Translations under genes and position numbers: made by a program
Shown here: positions 1 through 8,066 of the stretch, piece after piece
How positions within the stretch are numbered: the stretch's first letter is position 1
Layout: every line of letters begins with the position of its first letter
Notes under the pieces: generated by a model
Seen by the model: only the letters and a program-made list of their open reading frames with translations
Databases searched by the model: none
Told to the model about the DNA's origin: nothing
DNA from: JAVBPA01 sp031549925
Lineage (GTDB): Bacteria > Bacillota > Clostridia > Oscillospirales > CAG-272
Direction: 5' to 3'
Assembly (NCBI GenBank): GCA_031549925.1
Contig: JAVBPA010000082.1
Location: 1-27,756 of the forward strand
Length of the DNA stretch: 27,756 bases

Positions 1-1293
1 ATCAGAATCAATATGAAGTCTGAATTCTTCCTGCGACATACGGCATGCGATGAGTTTATCGCGTGACTGCGTATCCGTTCCGAAATAACAAGGGTGCAGA
101 AACGGAGGAGAAGAAATACGCAGGTGAACTTCTTTCGCTCCCGCTTCACGGATTAGCTTTATTAAATTCGCAGTCGTAGTACCGCGTACAATTGAATCGT
201 CAACCGCAATTACCCGCTTACCTTCCAATACCGTCCGCACGGCGTTTAATTTGATTTTTACAAGCTCCTCGCGTTCGTTTTGATGTGTTTGTATAAATGT
301 ACGCCCGATATAACGGTTTTTAATCAAACCTATGGCATAAGGAATACCTGATTCATTTGCATAGCCGAGAGCCGCATCAAGCCCCGTATCGGGAACTCCT
401 ATAACAATATCCGCATCTACTTTGTCGCGGCGCGCAAGATATTTTCCGGCGTTAAATCTTGCGAAATGTACGCTTTGATTATCTATTACAGAATCCGGAC
501 GGGCGAAATATATATGTTCAAAGATACATAAGTTGCCTTTCTTTCCGCATTTATCGGTATGAGAAGTAAATCCGTTTTCGTTCACGACAATTATTTCACC
601 GGGCAGTAAATCACGCACAACTTTTCCGCCTATCGATTCGATAGCGCAGGATTCGGAAGCAAAAATATACGCGTCTCCGCGTTTACCCATACACAGAGGC
701 TTAAATCCGTTTGCGTCGCGGAAAGCTATCATTTTATTTGAACACAAAACAACCGCGCTGTATGCACCCTCTACTTTATCCATAGCCGATAAAATTGCGC
801 GGTCGGTCGTAGCTTCCGAAAAACGCTCCCGTGCTATCATATAAGCTAATAATTCAGCATCGGAATTTGTCTGGAACATCGCTCCGGTTTTTTCAAGTGC
901 CGTTCTTATTTTATCTGCGTTTGTCAAATTTCCGTTATAGGCGATTGCTATCTGACCTTTGTAATATTTGCAAATAAACGGCTGGGCGTTTTCGCGTCCT
1001 TCCGCTCCCATAGCACTGTAACGAACATGACCCAGAGCGTAATTACCTTTTAAATAATTTAAAACCATATCGTTAAAAACTTCGTTCGCGAGACCGCTGT
1101 CACGGTGGCAGAAAAGCTTTCCGTCGTTGTTTACCGCAATTCCCGCACTTTGCTGACCTCGGTGCTGCAAGGCATATAAAGCCGAATAGGTAAGGCGTGC
1201 CACGTCATAAACTCCCGCGGGATCATATATTGCGAAAATACCGCATTCTTCTTTTAATTTATCTTCGAATCTATCCGTTGAATATGTAGGCAT
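1..1293 (-). CDS. purF: Amidophosphoribosyltransferase, C-terminus cut by window edge
   Basis: PurF transfers the glutamine amide nitrogen to PRPP to make 5-phosphoribosylamine, the committed first step of purine synthesis in the cytoplasm. 431 codons are visible; about 40-50 C-terminal residues lie beyond the left edge. The N-terminal Ntn glutaminase nucleophile is Cys17 (EECGIF), so residues 1-16 are probably a cleaved propeptide as in the Bacillus-type enzyme. The glutaminase half contains QHRGQQSAG and YNGNLTN. The phosphoribosyltransferase half has the PRPP loop VDDSIVRGTT near residues 364-373. Cys256 (LCIFEHIYFARPD) and Cys402 (HPCYFGTDTQ) match positions of 4Fe-4S ligands in the Bacillus enzyme; the last two ligands would lie off the window. 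The gene starts one base after the purE stop, with its GGAG site inside purE, so the two are probably translationally coupled. Confidence 0.97.
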   Translation of the reverse strand, partial: MPTYSTDRFEDKLKEECGIFAIYDPAGVYDVARLTYSALYALQHRGQQSAGIAVNNDGKLFCHRDSGLANEVFNDMVLNYLKGNYALGHVRYSAMGAEGRENAQPFICKYYKGQIAIAYNGNLTNADKIRTALEKTGAMFQTNSDAELLAYMIARERFSEATTDRAILSAMDKVEGAYSAVVLCSNKMIAFRDANGFKPLCMGKRGDAYIFASESCAIESIGGKVVRDLLPGEIIVVNENGFTSHTDKCGKKGNLCIFEHIYFARPDSVIDNQSVHFARFNAGKYLARRDKVDADIVIGVPDTGLDAALGYANESGIPYAIGLIKNRYIGRTFIQTHQNEREELVKIKLNAVRTVLEGKRVIAVDDSIVRGTTTANLIKLIREAGAKEVHLRISSPPFLHPCYFGTDTQSRDKLIACRMSQEEFRLHIDSD

Positions 1294-1294
1294 T

Positions 1295-1783
1295 CTATAT
1301 CTCCATTTTTATTTTCAAATCTTTTTTTGCGATTTCTTCCGCCATATCTTTTTTATATCGTATCAGTTTATCAGAAAGTTCCTTATCCTCAAGAGCTATG
1401 ATTTGTGCCGCTAGTATAGCCGCGTTTGCAGCTCCGTCGATCGAAACCACCGCGACCGGAACTCCCGCAGGCATTTGAACCATGGAAAGCAACGCGTCAA
1501 TTCCCTCGAGAGCCGAACTTTTAATAGGTATTCCGATAACGGGAAGAATAGTATAAGCCGCGAGAAAACCTCCCAGATGAGCAGCTTTTCCGGCTGCCGC
1601 GATTAAAACTCCGAAACCTTCGTCTGCCGCGTTTTTTGCAAATTCCGCCGCGGTGTCCGGTGTGCGGTGCGCACTGATTACACGTGCCTCAAAAGTTATA
1701 TTAAATTTTTTAAGCATGCTGAAACACGGCTCAAGTTTCGGCAGATCACTGTCGCTTCCCATAATTACTGCGATTTTTTTCAT
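1295..1783 (-). CDS. purE: N5-carboxyaminoimidazole ribonucleotide mutase (PurE)
   Basis: 162 aa, the usual length for the catalytic PurE subunit. It converts N5-CAIR to CAIR in de novo purine synthesis. The N-terminus has the nucleotide-binding MGSDSDL motif. SAHRTPD carries the catalytic histidine, and the loop GKAAHLGGF stands where most class I enzymes have GGAAHLPGM. This fits class I rather than the AIR-carboxylase class. The start ATG has a GGAG about 10 bases upstream. The gene lies 21 nt after a small membrane-protein gene and directly precedes purF. The ATP-dependent partner PurK is not in the window. Family assignment is secure; the class assignment is inferred from the loop. Confidence 0.97.
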   Translation of the reverse strand: MKKIAVIMGSDSDLPKLEPCFSMLKKFNITFEARVISAHRTPDTAAEFAKNAADEGFGVLIAAAGKAAHLGGFLAAYTILPVIGIPIKSSALEGIDALLSMVQMPAGVPVAVVSIDGAANAAILAAQIIALEDKELSDKLIRYKKDMAEEIAKKDLKIKMEI

Positions 1784-1804
1784 TCTTTATATTTACTCCG
1801 TCGT

Positions 1805-2068
1805 TTAAATTTTATAATTATTTTTTTTGCGGTATGATATCCGGTATATTAAATAAAATATATTAAATAAAACAAGTGATACAACAAATACAAATACACT
1901 AATCCATAAGCGTACATTTAAAAGAGAAAGCGAAAGCGCCAAAAAACACGCCGGTACCATACATCTAAGACGTATAACCGAAGTATATATACGCGATATA
2001 CAGGATATAGTCATAAGCATGATCCAAAAATACGGTCCTGCCTGTGTGAATGTAATGTTAAGTATCAT
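1805..2068 (-). CDS. Small membrane protein, possibly NfeD-like membrane domain
   Basis: 87 aa, almost entirely hydrophobic, with about three membrane segments: residues about 12-30, 34-50 and 52-75. It ends in a basic tail (YRISYRKKNNYKI). The spacing of the last two helices and the LNVRLWISVFVFVVSLVLF stretch resemble the membrane part of NfeD proteins, but the C-terminal OB-fold domain is absent. I do not recognise the family with certainty and assign no function. The ribosome site is weak: an AAGGCGG about 13 bases before the ATG. It lies 18 nt downstream of another membrane-protein gene and 21 nt upstream of purE, so co-transcription with the purine genes is likely. Confidence 0.6.
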   Translation of the reverse strand: MILNITFTQAGPYFWIMLMTISCISRIYTSVIRLRCMVPACFLALSLSLLNVRLWISVFVFVVSLVLFNIFYLIYRISYRKKNNYKI

Positions 2069-2086
2069 ACTTTTTAAAACACCGCC

Positions 2087-2812
2087 TTAAATTACCGTTT
2101 TATTTTTTGTTATACTGTTGATTTTCATTCCGTTCTCATCTGATAAAATTTCCATTAACACGGGGACCATAGTATCACTCGGCATATCATCTCGGAAAGT
2201 TCCGTTGTTTTGCATAATTTTGTATGAAACTTTAAAGAGATACCGGGTTATACCCTTGTATTCTCCGGATTCGATAAGTGTATCTGATATAAGCTCAACT
2301 TCCGCGTCGTATAGCATCTGCATGGTAAAACGTTTGTATTCTTTATTATCTTCATCCTCATAATAAATATCCGTGAAATAAGAGTTGTATTTAACAGCGT
2401 CCCCTTCTCTTATCGTTTTGAAATAACCGAGGAAAAATTCTCCTATTTTTCCGTATTCGTTAATTGTTTCCGATATCATAGAAGCGGCAAAACCATCCGA
2501 ATAATTTATGTTCAAATTTTTAGCCATGTATAATTCATTTTCATAAATATTTATTTTATAATCAGGTCGTTCAAGATAAGGTTTTATAACCGTTTCTTCT
2601 TTTCTGCCCCCGAACCACTCGGAAATATCGGCAGAAAAATTTATATTGTTCAACAGAATGAGAACAACCATTAAACCAACACAGGATACAAGAATTATTA
2701 TTAGTCTTTTGGTGTTGCTTTTATTCGGCGGACGTGCGGATTTGTTCGTTTCTGCCTCGTCTTTTTTATTATGTTTATCTGTTTTATCATTTTTATCTGT
2801 TTTATTTTTCAT
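2087..2812 (-). CDS. Single-pass membrane protein of unknown function
   Basis: 241 aa from the chosen start. The N-terminal cytoplasmic part is very lysine- and asparagine-rich (KNKTDKNDKTDKHNKKDE), followed by one membrane helix at about residues 37-55. The remaining roughly 180-residue domain should be outside the cell and is mixed alpha/beta in character, rich in Tyr, Asp and Glu. No lipobox or known catalytic motif is visible. An in-frame ATG lies two codons earlier (2818), but the AAGG ribosome site is only 2 nt from it and 8 nt from the ATG at 2812, so the latter is preferred. It is first in the probable operon leading to purE-purF. A strong hairpin sits just upstream in its leader. No function can be given. 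Confidence 0.75.
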   Translation of the reverse strand: MKNKTDKNDKTDKHNKKDEAETNKSARPPNKSNTKRLIIILVSCVGLMVVLILLNNINFSADISEWFGGRKEETVIKPYLERPDYKINIYENELYMAKNLNINYSDGFAASMISETINEYGKIGEFFLGYFKTIREGDAVKYNSYFTDIYYEDEDNKEYKRFTMQMLYDAEVELISDTLIESGEYKGITRYLFKVSYKIMQNNGTFRDDMPSDTMVPVLMEILSDENGMKINSITKNKTVI

Positions 2813-2828
2813 ATTCATAACCTTATCA

Positions 2829-2866
2829 AGCCGGACAATACGTCAATGCGACGAAGATGTCCGGCT
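2829..2866 (-). promoter_or_regulatory. Leader hairpin upstream of the membrane-protein/pur operon
   Basis: AGCCGGACA (2829-2837) and TGTCCGGCT (2858-2866) form a perfect 9-bp, mostly G:C stem. A second CGTC/GACG stem (2841-2844 with 2850-2853) lies inside it across a small internal loop. The structure ends about 16 bases before the ATG at 2812 and abuts the AAGG ribosome site. No T-run follows on either strand, so it does not look like an intrinsic terminator. It lies inside the transcript predicted from the promoter at 2898-2926. Confidence 0.6.
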
Positions 2867-2897
2867 GTTACTTGCTTGTATTTGATTATTAACTTTT

Positions 2898-2926
2898 AAA
2901 ATATATGTATTCACTTTTCCGGTCAA
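2898..2926 (-). promoter_or_regulatory. Sigma-A-type promoter for the membrane-protein/purEF group
   Basis: On the minus strand: TTGACC (2926-2921), a 17-base spacer, then TATTTT (2903-2898). The -35 matches the consensus at five of six positions; the -10 at four of six. Transcription would start near 2891 and give a leader of about 80 nt that contains the hairpin at 2829-2866. Confidence 0.55.
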
Positions 2927-2980
2927 TATATTTTAAACTCTTCCCGAATTTTTTTTGAATAATGCAATATAAATAAAATA

Positions 2981-3841
2981 TTAACCGATAAATCTCTTCA
3001 AATTAGAAAGACCTGTCGATATTCCGACGAGTTTATCTTCCATACCTTCGAATTCGATTGAAAGATATCCGTCATAACCGACTCTGCGGAGAGCTTGAAT
3101 ACTCTGGTAAACCATAGCGTCGCCGTGACCGATTATAGCTCCGCGAAGATAATTGCCTGCGCGGGACATAAAGAATCCCGCACCTGGGTTTATATCCATA
3201 CCGCTTTTGAAGTGGAAATCTTTTGCGTGGACATGTTTCGCATACGGAGCCAGTATTCCCACGGAAAGCGGAGGTGTTTCATCTGCGCACATAAAGTTTC
3301 CGATATCAACAAGCGCACCGAAATTCGGATGCCCGGCAGCGTTTATAAGTTTTTCAACTCTTTGTGCGTCCTGTGAAAAGAATCCGTGATTTTCCGTCAT
3401 AGTACCTAATCCGATTTGTTCCGCATATTTTGCGACTTCACGGCAGCCCTCTGCCAATATCGGAACAGCATCATCGTAACCGCAATTAACTTTTCTTCCC
3501 CTAAAACCGCCGGTTACATCATGACGCATATTTTTAACACCCATTGCGGCAGCAAAATCTAATTGCTTGTAAAGGCGTTCTATCTCGTCTTTTAAAATAC
3601 CGTTCGAGCCGTTTATAAAATCAGCTCCTACGCAATACGAAACCATTTCAAGATTATTTTCCGCAGCACATTCTCTTATACGGCGCGCTACATCCATCGA
3701 AAGTCCGCCGCTCCAAGCACCCTCGCTAAATTCGATTCCGTCAAAACCCATTTCCGCGACTTTAGCGATAAGACCGTATAATCCAAGCTTTTCGTCGCTT
3801 ATATATTCACCGAAACTGTATGAACTTACACATGTTTTCAT
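2981..3841 (-). CDS. Sugar phosphate isomerase/epimerase-type TIM-barrel protein
   Basis: 286 aa, xylose-isomerase-like TIM barrel (AP endonuclease family 2 fold). Strand-loop motifs include GFDGIEFSEG, MTENHGFF, VDIGNFMCADE, HVHAKDFHF and YLSIEFEGMED. These give the Glu, Asp, His and Glu residues that usually bind a divalent metal. Proteins of this fold isomerise or epimerise sugars or cyclitols; the substrate cannot be predicted. The reading frame extends to a GTG at 3871, but ATG 3841 is preceded by GAGG at 9 bases and begins the conserved first strand (MKTCVSSYSF), so it is preferred. There is no signal peptide, so the protein is cytosolic. It is transcribed alone from its own promoter, divergent from the acyl-ligase gene. 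Confidence 0.85.
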   Translation of the reverse strand: MKTCVSSYSFGEYISDEKLGLYGLIAKVAEMGFDGIEFSEGAWSGGLSMDVARRIRECAAENNLEMVSYCVGADFINGSNGILKDEIERLYKQLDFAAAMGVKNMRHDVTGGFRGRKVNCGYDDAVPILAEGCREVAKYAEQIGLGTMTENHGFFSQDAQRVEKLINAAGHPNFGALVDIGNFMCADETPPLSVGILAPYAKHVHAKDFHFKSGMDINPGAGFFMSRAGNYLRGAIIGHGDAMVYQSIQALRRVGYDGYLSIEFEGMEDKLVGISTGLSNLKRFIG

Positions 3842-3928
3842 GAAAATAAACCTCGTCCTATTCTCCGGCACTGTAATAATACTGCTCCGCCGGTCAGCAT
3901 ATTATAATACTTTATAACAACATTAAAT

Positions 3929-3957
3929 ATTATAGTATAAAATATTTCTTTTGTAAA
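3929..3957 (-). promoter_or_regulatory. Sigma-A-type promoter for the isomerase/epimerase gene
   Basis: On the minus strand: TTTACA (3957-3952), a 17-base spacer and a perfect TATAAT (3934-3929). The predicted start is near 3922, giving a leader of about 80 nt before the ATG at 3841. It is divergent from the promoter at 4038-4066. Confidence 0.65.
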
Positions 3958-4037
3958 CACATATTTTAATTTTTAATTCTTTATTTGCCGCTGATGTTTG
4001 GAAATTTGGAAAAATGTTTTATTATAATAAAATGTCC

Positions 4038-4066
4038 TTGACAAAGAAAAGGATATAAAATATAAT
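4038..4066 (+). promoter_or_regulatory. Consensus sigma-A promoter for the acyl-ligase operon
   Basis: TTGACA (4038-4043), exactly 17 bases, TATAAT (4061-4066): a complete match to the housekeeping consensus at optimal spacing. The start would be near 4073, about 57 nt before the preferred GTG start codon. This predicts strong, largely constitutive transcription of the ligase-ACP group. Confidence 0.85.
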
Positions 4067-4129
4067 AGTAAATAATTGTTTGGGTAAAATTTTTATAATT
4101 TTGTGTTTGATTCCAGAGAAAGGTATAAA

Positions 4130-5848
4130 GTGATTTATAAGCTAAAGGCTAAAAAACGGCCTCCAGTATATGAAAATCTGAGACATATAACTCAATATAA
4201 CGCCGACGAATATCCGAATAAAAATTTTTATGCATACCGGCGCGGGAATGAGATAAAAACTCTGTCTTATGCTAAATACAACAGCGATATAAACGCTCTC
4301 GGAACAGCTTTTTTTAAATACGGTTTAGCTGGTAAAAGGTTTGTAATAATAGGCGATACTTGCCCTGAATATATGATTTCCTTTATTTCGGCAATAAGCT
4401 GCGGGGGATGCTCCGTACCGCTTGACAGAGATATATCAGACGACGAAATTATTAATTTTATAAATATAAGCGAAGCCTGCGCTGTAATATATACCGATAT
4501 TTTCAACAACCGCTTGATAAAACGTTCTTCTGAGATGAAAAACGTAAAAATGTTTATTCCGATAATGCCGGAAACGGAAGAAATAAAAGCAAATTTATGC
4601 TATAAATTCTACGATATCTTGCAATACGGAAGAGAAGAAATAAAAAACGGCAATAATTCATTTATAAATTTCAAACCGGATATGAATAAGCTCGCAGTCC
4701 TGTTTTTTACATCAGGAACGACCGGTACAAGCAAAGGCGTTATGATCAGCCATTTTAATTTAATCAGCGCTGTAAACGCTTCGATTATCTCAATGGAGCT
4801 TGATTATACAAATACTTTTGTTGATTTACTGCCGATTCATCATTCGTATGAAATAACCTGCGCGCAGCTTGGAATATGCGGTATCGGCGGATCAATGTTT
4901 ATAAACGACAGTTTAAAAAACACAATGAAAAATATACTGGAGTTTAAACCCACCACGCTTGCCGTTGTTCCTTTGTATGCTGAGACAATGTATAAACGCA
5001 TTTGGGCGGAAATAGATAAAAAGGGAATGACAAAAAAGGTCAGGCTTGCTATGAAATTAAGCGATTCCCTGCTTAGCTTAGGTATCGACCTGCGTGATAA
5101 AATATTCGCGGAAATCCGCAAAGGTCTCGGGGGAAATTTGCGCTGTATGATATGCGGAGGAGCCCCTCTCAGTCCAAAATTGATAAAAGATTTTTACAGC
5201 TTCGGAATTATTTTGCTCGAAGGGTACGGAATAACGGAATGTGCTCCGCTTGTTGCCGTAAACCATCCGGATAAAATAAAATACCGTTCTGTCGGTCAGG
5301 CTGTTTTCGGCTGTAATGTAAAAATTGATATATCAAGCGGAGATATAACCGACGAAGGTATAAAAACCGGTGAAATACTGGTGCAGGGAAACAACGTCAT
5401 GATGGGTTATTACAAAAATGAAGAAGCGACTGCGGAAGTTTTAACCGACGACGGCTGGTTTCGAACCGGAGATATAGGATATATGGACGATGAAGGTTAT
5501 ATTTACATAACCGGACGCAAAAAGAATATTATAATACTGTCAAACGGTAAAAACATATATCCGGAGGAATTGGAAGAATATCTTTCAAAAAATATATTAA
5601 TCGAAGAATCGGTAATAATAAGCAGAAAAAGTGAAAAAGGCGATATTGAAATAACGGCTGTAATATATCCTTGTGAGGAGCTTCGCAAAACCAAAACCGC
5701 CGATGAAATTAAAATTATTTTAAAAGATATAATAAACAATATAAACCGGTCTTTACCCGTTTATAAACAAATAAGGCAGATTGAATTAAGAAGCGAACCG
5801 TTTGAAAAAACGTCTTCACGTAAAATAAAAAGATTTTTAATTAAATAA
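4130..5848 (+). CDS. AMP-dependent acyl ligase (acyl-CoA or acyl-ACP synthetase)
   Basis: About 572 aa, a member of the ANL adenylate-forming superfamily. Such enzymes activate a carboxylic acid with ATP to an acyl-adenylate and transfer it to a thiol. Visible motifs (numbered from GTG 4130): phosphate loop FFTSGTTGTSKG at about 192-203, LEGYGITE at about 363-370, GWFRTGDIG at about 442-450, then GRKKNIIILSNGKNIYPEE. The C-terminal lysine motif SSRKIKR has its likely catalytic Lys at about 565. No signal peptide is seen. GTG 4130 has AGAAAGG six bases upstream; an in-frame GTG at 4103 has no convincing ribosome site. An acyl carrier protein gene follows 37 nt later, so the acceptor may be that ACP rather than CoA. 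Similarity is closest to long-chain fatty acid ligases; the acid is unknown. Confidence 0.9.
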   Translation: MIYKLKAKKRPPVYENLRHITQYNADEYPNKNFYAYRRGNEIKTLSYAKYNSDINALGTAFFKYGLAGKRFVIIGDTCPEYMISFISAISCGGCSVPLDRDISDDEIINFINISEACAVIYTDIFNNRLIKRSSEMKNVKMFIPIMPETEEIKANLCYKFYDILQYGREEIKNGNNSFINFKPDMNKLAVLFFTSGTTGTSKGVMISHFNLISAVNASIISMELDYTNTFVDLLPIHHSYEITCAQLGICGIGGSMFINDSLKNTMKNILEFKPTTLAVVPLYAETMYKRIWAEIDKKGMTKKVRLAMKLSDSLLSLGIDLRDKIFAEIRKGLGGNLRCMICGGAPLSPKLIKDFYSFGIILLEGYGITECAPLVAVNHPDKIKYRSVGQAVFGCNVKIDISSGDITDEGIKTGEILVQGNNVMMGYYKNEEATAEVLTDDGWFRTGDIGYMDDEGYIYITGRKKNIIILSNGKNIYPEELEEYLSKNILIEESVIISRKSEKGDIEITAVIYPCEELRKTKTADEIKIILKDIINNINRSLPVYKQIRQIELRSEPFEKTSSRKIKRFLIK

Positions 5849-5885
5849 ATATAAAAAACTCATAATATTTCGGAGGAAACATATA

Positions 5886-6116
5886 ATGTTTGAAAAAGTA
5901 AAGACAATATTAGCGGAAGATCTTCAGATACCGGAAAAAGAAATAACCATGAATGCCGAACTTATCGCAGATTTGGGAATAAATTCGCTGGAACTTGCGG
6001 ATTTAATATTAATGTGCGAAGAAAAATTCGGTATTGAAATTAAAGATGATGATATCCATAAGTTTATAACGGTGGGAGACGTCGTTAATTATTTGTCGGA
6101 AATTTGCGAAGATTAA
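5886..6116 (+). CDS. Acyl carrier protein
   Basis: 76 aa, normal ACP length and acidic composition. It has the four-helix ACP pattern, and the phosphopantetheine attachment serine is Ser34 in LGINSLEL. The canonical Asp before that Ser is Asn here, a common variation in accessory ACPs. It starts at an ATG behind a full GGAGG site. The position right after the acyl-ligase gene suggests the ligase loads this carrier, making it a dedicated ACP. It is not the fatty-acid-synthase ACP by context, since no fab gene is nearby. Confidence 0.93.
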   Translation: MFEKVKTILAEDLQIPEKEITMNAELIADLGINSLELADLILMCEEKFGIEIKDDDIHKFITVGDVVNYLSEICED

Positions 6117-6177
6117 TAATTGAATATTTTAAAAAGAATATTCTTTACCAGTATACCAAAAACCGGAGTATGCAAAA

Positions 6178-6843
6178 ATGGATATATTTGTTAAATTTTG
6201 CATAGGAACTGCAGTCATACTGACTGCGGTATTTTTGGTGTATATTATTTTAAAGCTGAAGGCTTATATTGAAACGCAGCTGCTTTTATCCTCAAAAGAA
6301 AAAAGCGGGGATTTGATATATAAATTATTAGCCGCGAATTTTTCTAAATCCCACATAATGAAACAACCCATTTTTCCTTTCAGCGATGATCCCGCTTCAA
6401 AACTATTCCGCGTTGACTATTTGATAGTAAACAGGGGCGGTATTCTTTTGATAACTATCCGGGATTTGCACGGAACTATTGAAAATCCGTTTCGCGGCGA
6501 CTGGCGGCAATTTTATAATTCTAATATAACGCAAATGAAAAATCCCCTTGATATCAACGCAATGCTTTCAAATTCAGTAAATAATATTTTTAAAAGAGAA
6601 CATGTAGATAATATTCCGGTTAAAACAATTTTAACTTATTATGATTCAAATACAAAGTTTAAAAATAAAATCGAACAAATAGTTTGTGTAAGTAAATTAA
6701 TTTCCTATGTAAAAGACATGGATAAAAATCATTTTTTGACTATTTCCGAAATATTAAAAACCATTAAAATTTTATCTCAGAACCGCCGGTCAATAAAACG
6801 CGGCAACACCGGAAACGGAAATACCGGAACACGAAATTTTTAA
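6178..6843 (+). CDS. Membrane-anchored NERD-like domain protein, active site degenerate
   Basis: 221 aa. One N-terminal membrane helix at about residues 5-26 is followed by a cytosolic domain that resembles NERD (nuclease-related domain). It has RVDYLIVNRGGILLITIRD at about 78-96, HGTIENPFRGDW at about 98-109, and a helix that begins NPLDINAMLSNSVN. The family normally has Asp, then a GluxLys pair, in this strand pair. Asp80 is kept, but the Glu is Thr93 and the Lys is Arg95, so nuclease activity is doubtful. The C-terminal tail is basic with a short Asn/Gly/Thr repeat (GNTGNGNTGT). The GGAG site is 10 bases before the ATG. It lies 61 nt after the ACP gene with no clear terminator between. 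The family call is by pattern only; the role is unknown. Confidence 0.65.
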   Translation: MDIFVKFCIGTAVILTAVFLVYIILKLKAYIETQLLLSSKEKSGDLIYKLLAANFSKSHIMKQPIFPFSDDPASKLFRVDYLIVNRGGILLITIRDLHGTIENPFRGDWRQFYNSNITQMKNPLDINAMLSNSVNNIFKREHVDNIPVKTILTYYDSNTKFKNKIEQIVCVSKLISYVKDMDKNHFLTISEILKTIKILSQNRRSIKRGNTGNGNTGTRNF

Positions 6844-6941
6844 TTACGGAAGAATTAAAGCCTGATTGATATTTAAAATAAATTATCAGATTTATCGTCT
6901 GTCAAACAAAAAAATTTCATAAAATTATACGAGGTATCATT

Positions 6942-8039
6942 ATGCAGAATCCCGGAAAACTTACATGTATATTAAAACCTCAAAAAAACAATCCCCGCAA
7001 CAGCGAGGGTGCTTTTATAAAATACAAGGATATATTGTTATTCGCATACAGCCGTTTTGAGGGTGAAACAAGCGAAGATGACGAATGCTGTAATATTGCT
7101 CTGATCACAAGCAGAGACGAAGGAGATAGCTGGAGCGATTATAAACTAATAGCAAAAGCCGCCGATTACGATACCGATAACATAATGAGCGTTTCATCTT
7201 TTATTTCAAAAGACGGAGCTGCGGTTTTTATATTTATAATTAAAAAAAGAGACGGAATGTGCGAATTCGGTTACACAAAAACTTATGACGGAGAATATTT
7301 TTCATCGGGAATATGCGTAAACGATTTTCTTCCCGGTTATTATGTGCTGAACAACGACCGTATAGAACTGCTTAGCGACGGTCGTTTAGTTTTACCCGTG
7401 GCGTTTCATCGTTTTCAAAATAATGATAAAACAAACCGTATGCTTCGTTTCGACGCTTTCGGCGAAGGTCATTTCTTCACTTTAGAAGAACACGGCGGAG
7501 ACAAGTTTGTAATACGCGAACAAAGAGGCAGAATGACTTTGGCAGACAGCGCAAACTCTTACAGCGGAATACAGGAACCCGGCGTAGTGGAATTGAAAAA
7601 CGGAGTTATTTGGGCATATGCCAGAACAGACAGAGGTTTTCAATACGAATGTTATTCCTTGGACGGTATGGTTAAATTTACACCGCCCGGACAATCTGTA
7701 TTTACATCACCCGATTCTCCGATGAAAATAAAAAGGAATCCCGTAACAGGATATTTATATTCGATTTGGAATCCGGTACCGCGTTATAACGGCAGATATA
7801 TTTCAAAAGCCGGCTGGGGAAGAACTCCGCTTGTAATATCAAAAAGTATGGACGACGGAAAATCATGGAGCCCTCAGCAAGTACTGGAGGATGATCCGGA
7901 AAGCGGTTTTTGTTATCCTGCAATTCATTTTACAGATGATAACTCATTGCTTGCCGCTTATTGCATGGGTAACGCGGAAAATAACGGAATATGTCTCGAC
8001 AGCCTCGGAATCAGAAAAATTCCGCTTGATTTGATATAA
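6942..8039 (+). CDS. BNR-repeat sialidase-like beta-propeller protein
   Basis: 365 aa with two canonical Asp boxes: SRDEGDSW at residues 57-64 and SMDDGKSW at 302-309. Both fit S-x-D-x-G-x-x-W, as in sialidase-like six-bladed propellers. Other propeller features are repeated strand pairs such as ELLSDGRLVLPVAFH and VVELKNGVIWAYART. No signal peptide or membrane segment is present, so the protein should stay in the cytosol and act on an imported or internal sugar. GAGG lies 8 bases before the ATG. True sialidase activity cannot be claimed: many BNR proteins have other glycosidase or unknown roles. It may be the last gene of the ligase-ACP group (98-nt gap, no terminator seen). Confidence 0.8.
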   Translation: MQNPGKLTCILKPQKNNPRNSEGAFIKYKDILLFAYSRFEGETSEDDECCNIALITSRDEGDSWSDYKLIAKAADYDTDNIMSVSSFISKDGAAVFIFIIKKRDGMCEFGYTKTYDGEYFSSGICVNDFLPGYYVLNNDRIELLSDGRLVLPVAFHRFQNNDKTNRMLRFDAFGEGHFFTLEEHGGDKFVIREQRGRMTLADSANSYSGIQEPGVVELKNGVIWAYARTDRGFQYECYSLDGMVKFTPPGQSVFTSPDSPMKIKRNPVTGYLYSIWNPVPRYNGRYISKAGWGRTPLVISKSMDDGKSWSPQQVLEDDPESGFCYPAIHFTDDNSLLAAYCMGNAENNGICLDSLGIRKIPLDLI

Positions 8040-8066
8040 CGGAACTTATTCGTATAATAATATTAT

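Noticed and set aside
6122..6145. GAATATT/AATATTC inverted repeat between the ACP and NERD genes, as a terminator
   Set aside because: The stem is almost all A:T and lacks a following T-run; in this AT-rich DNA such repeats are expected by chance.
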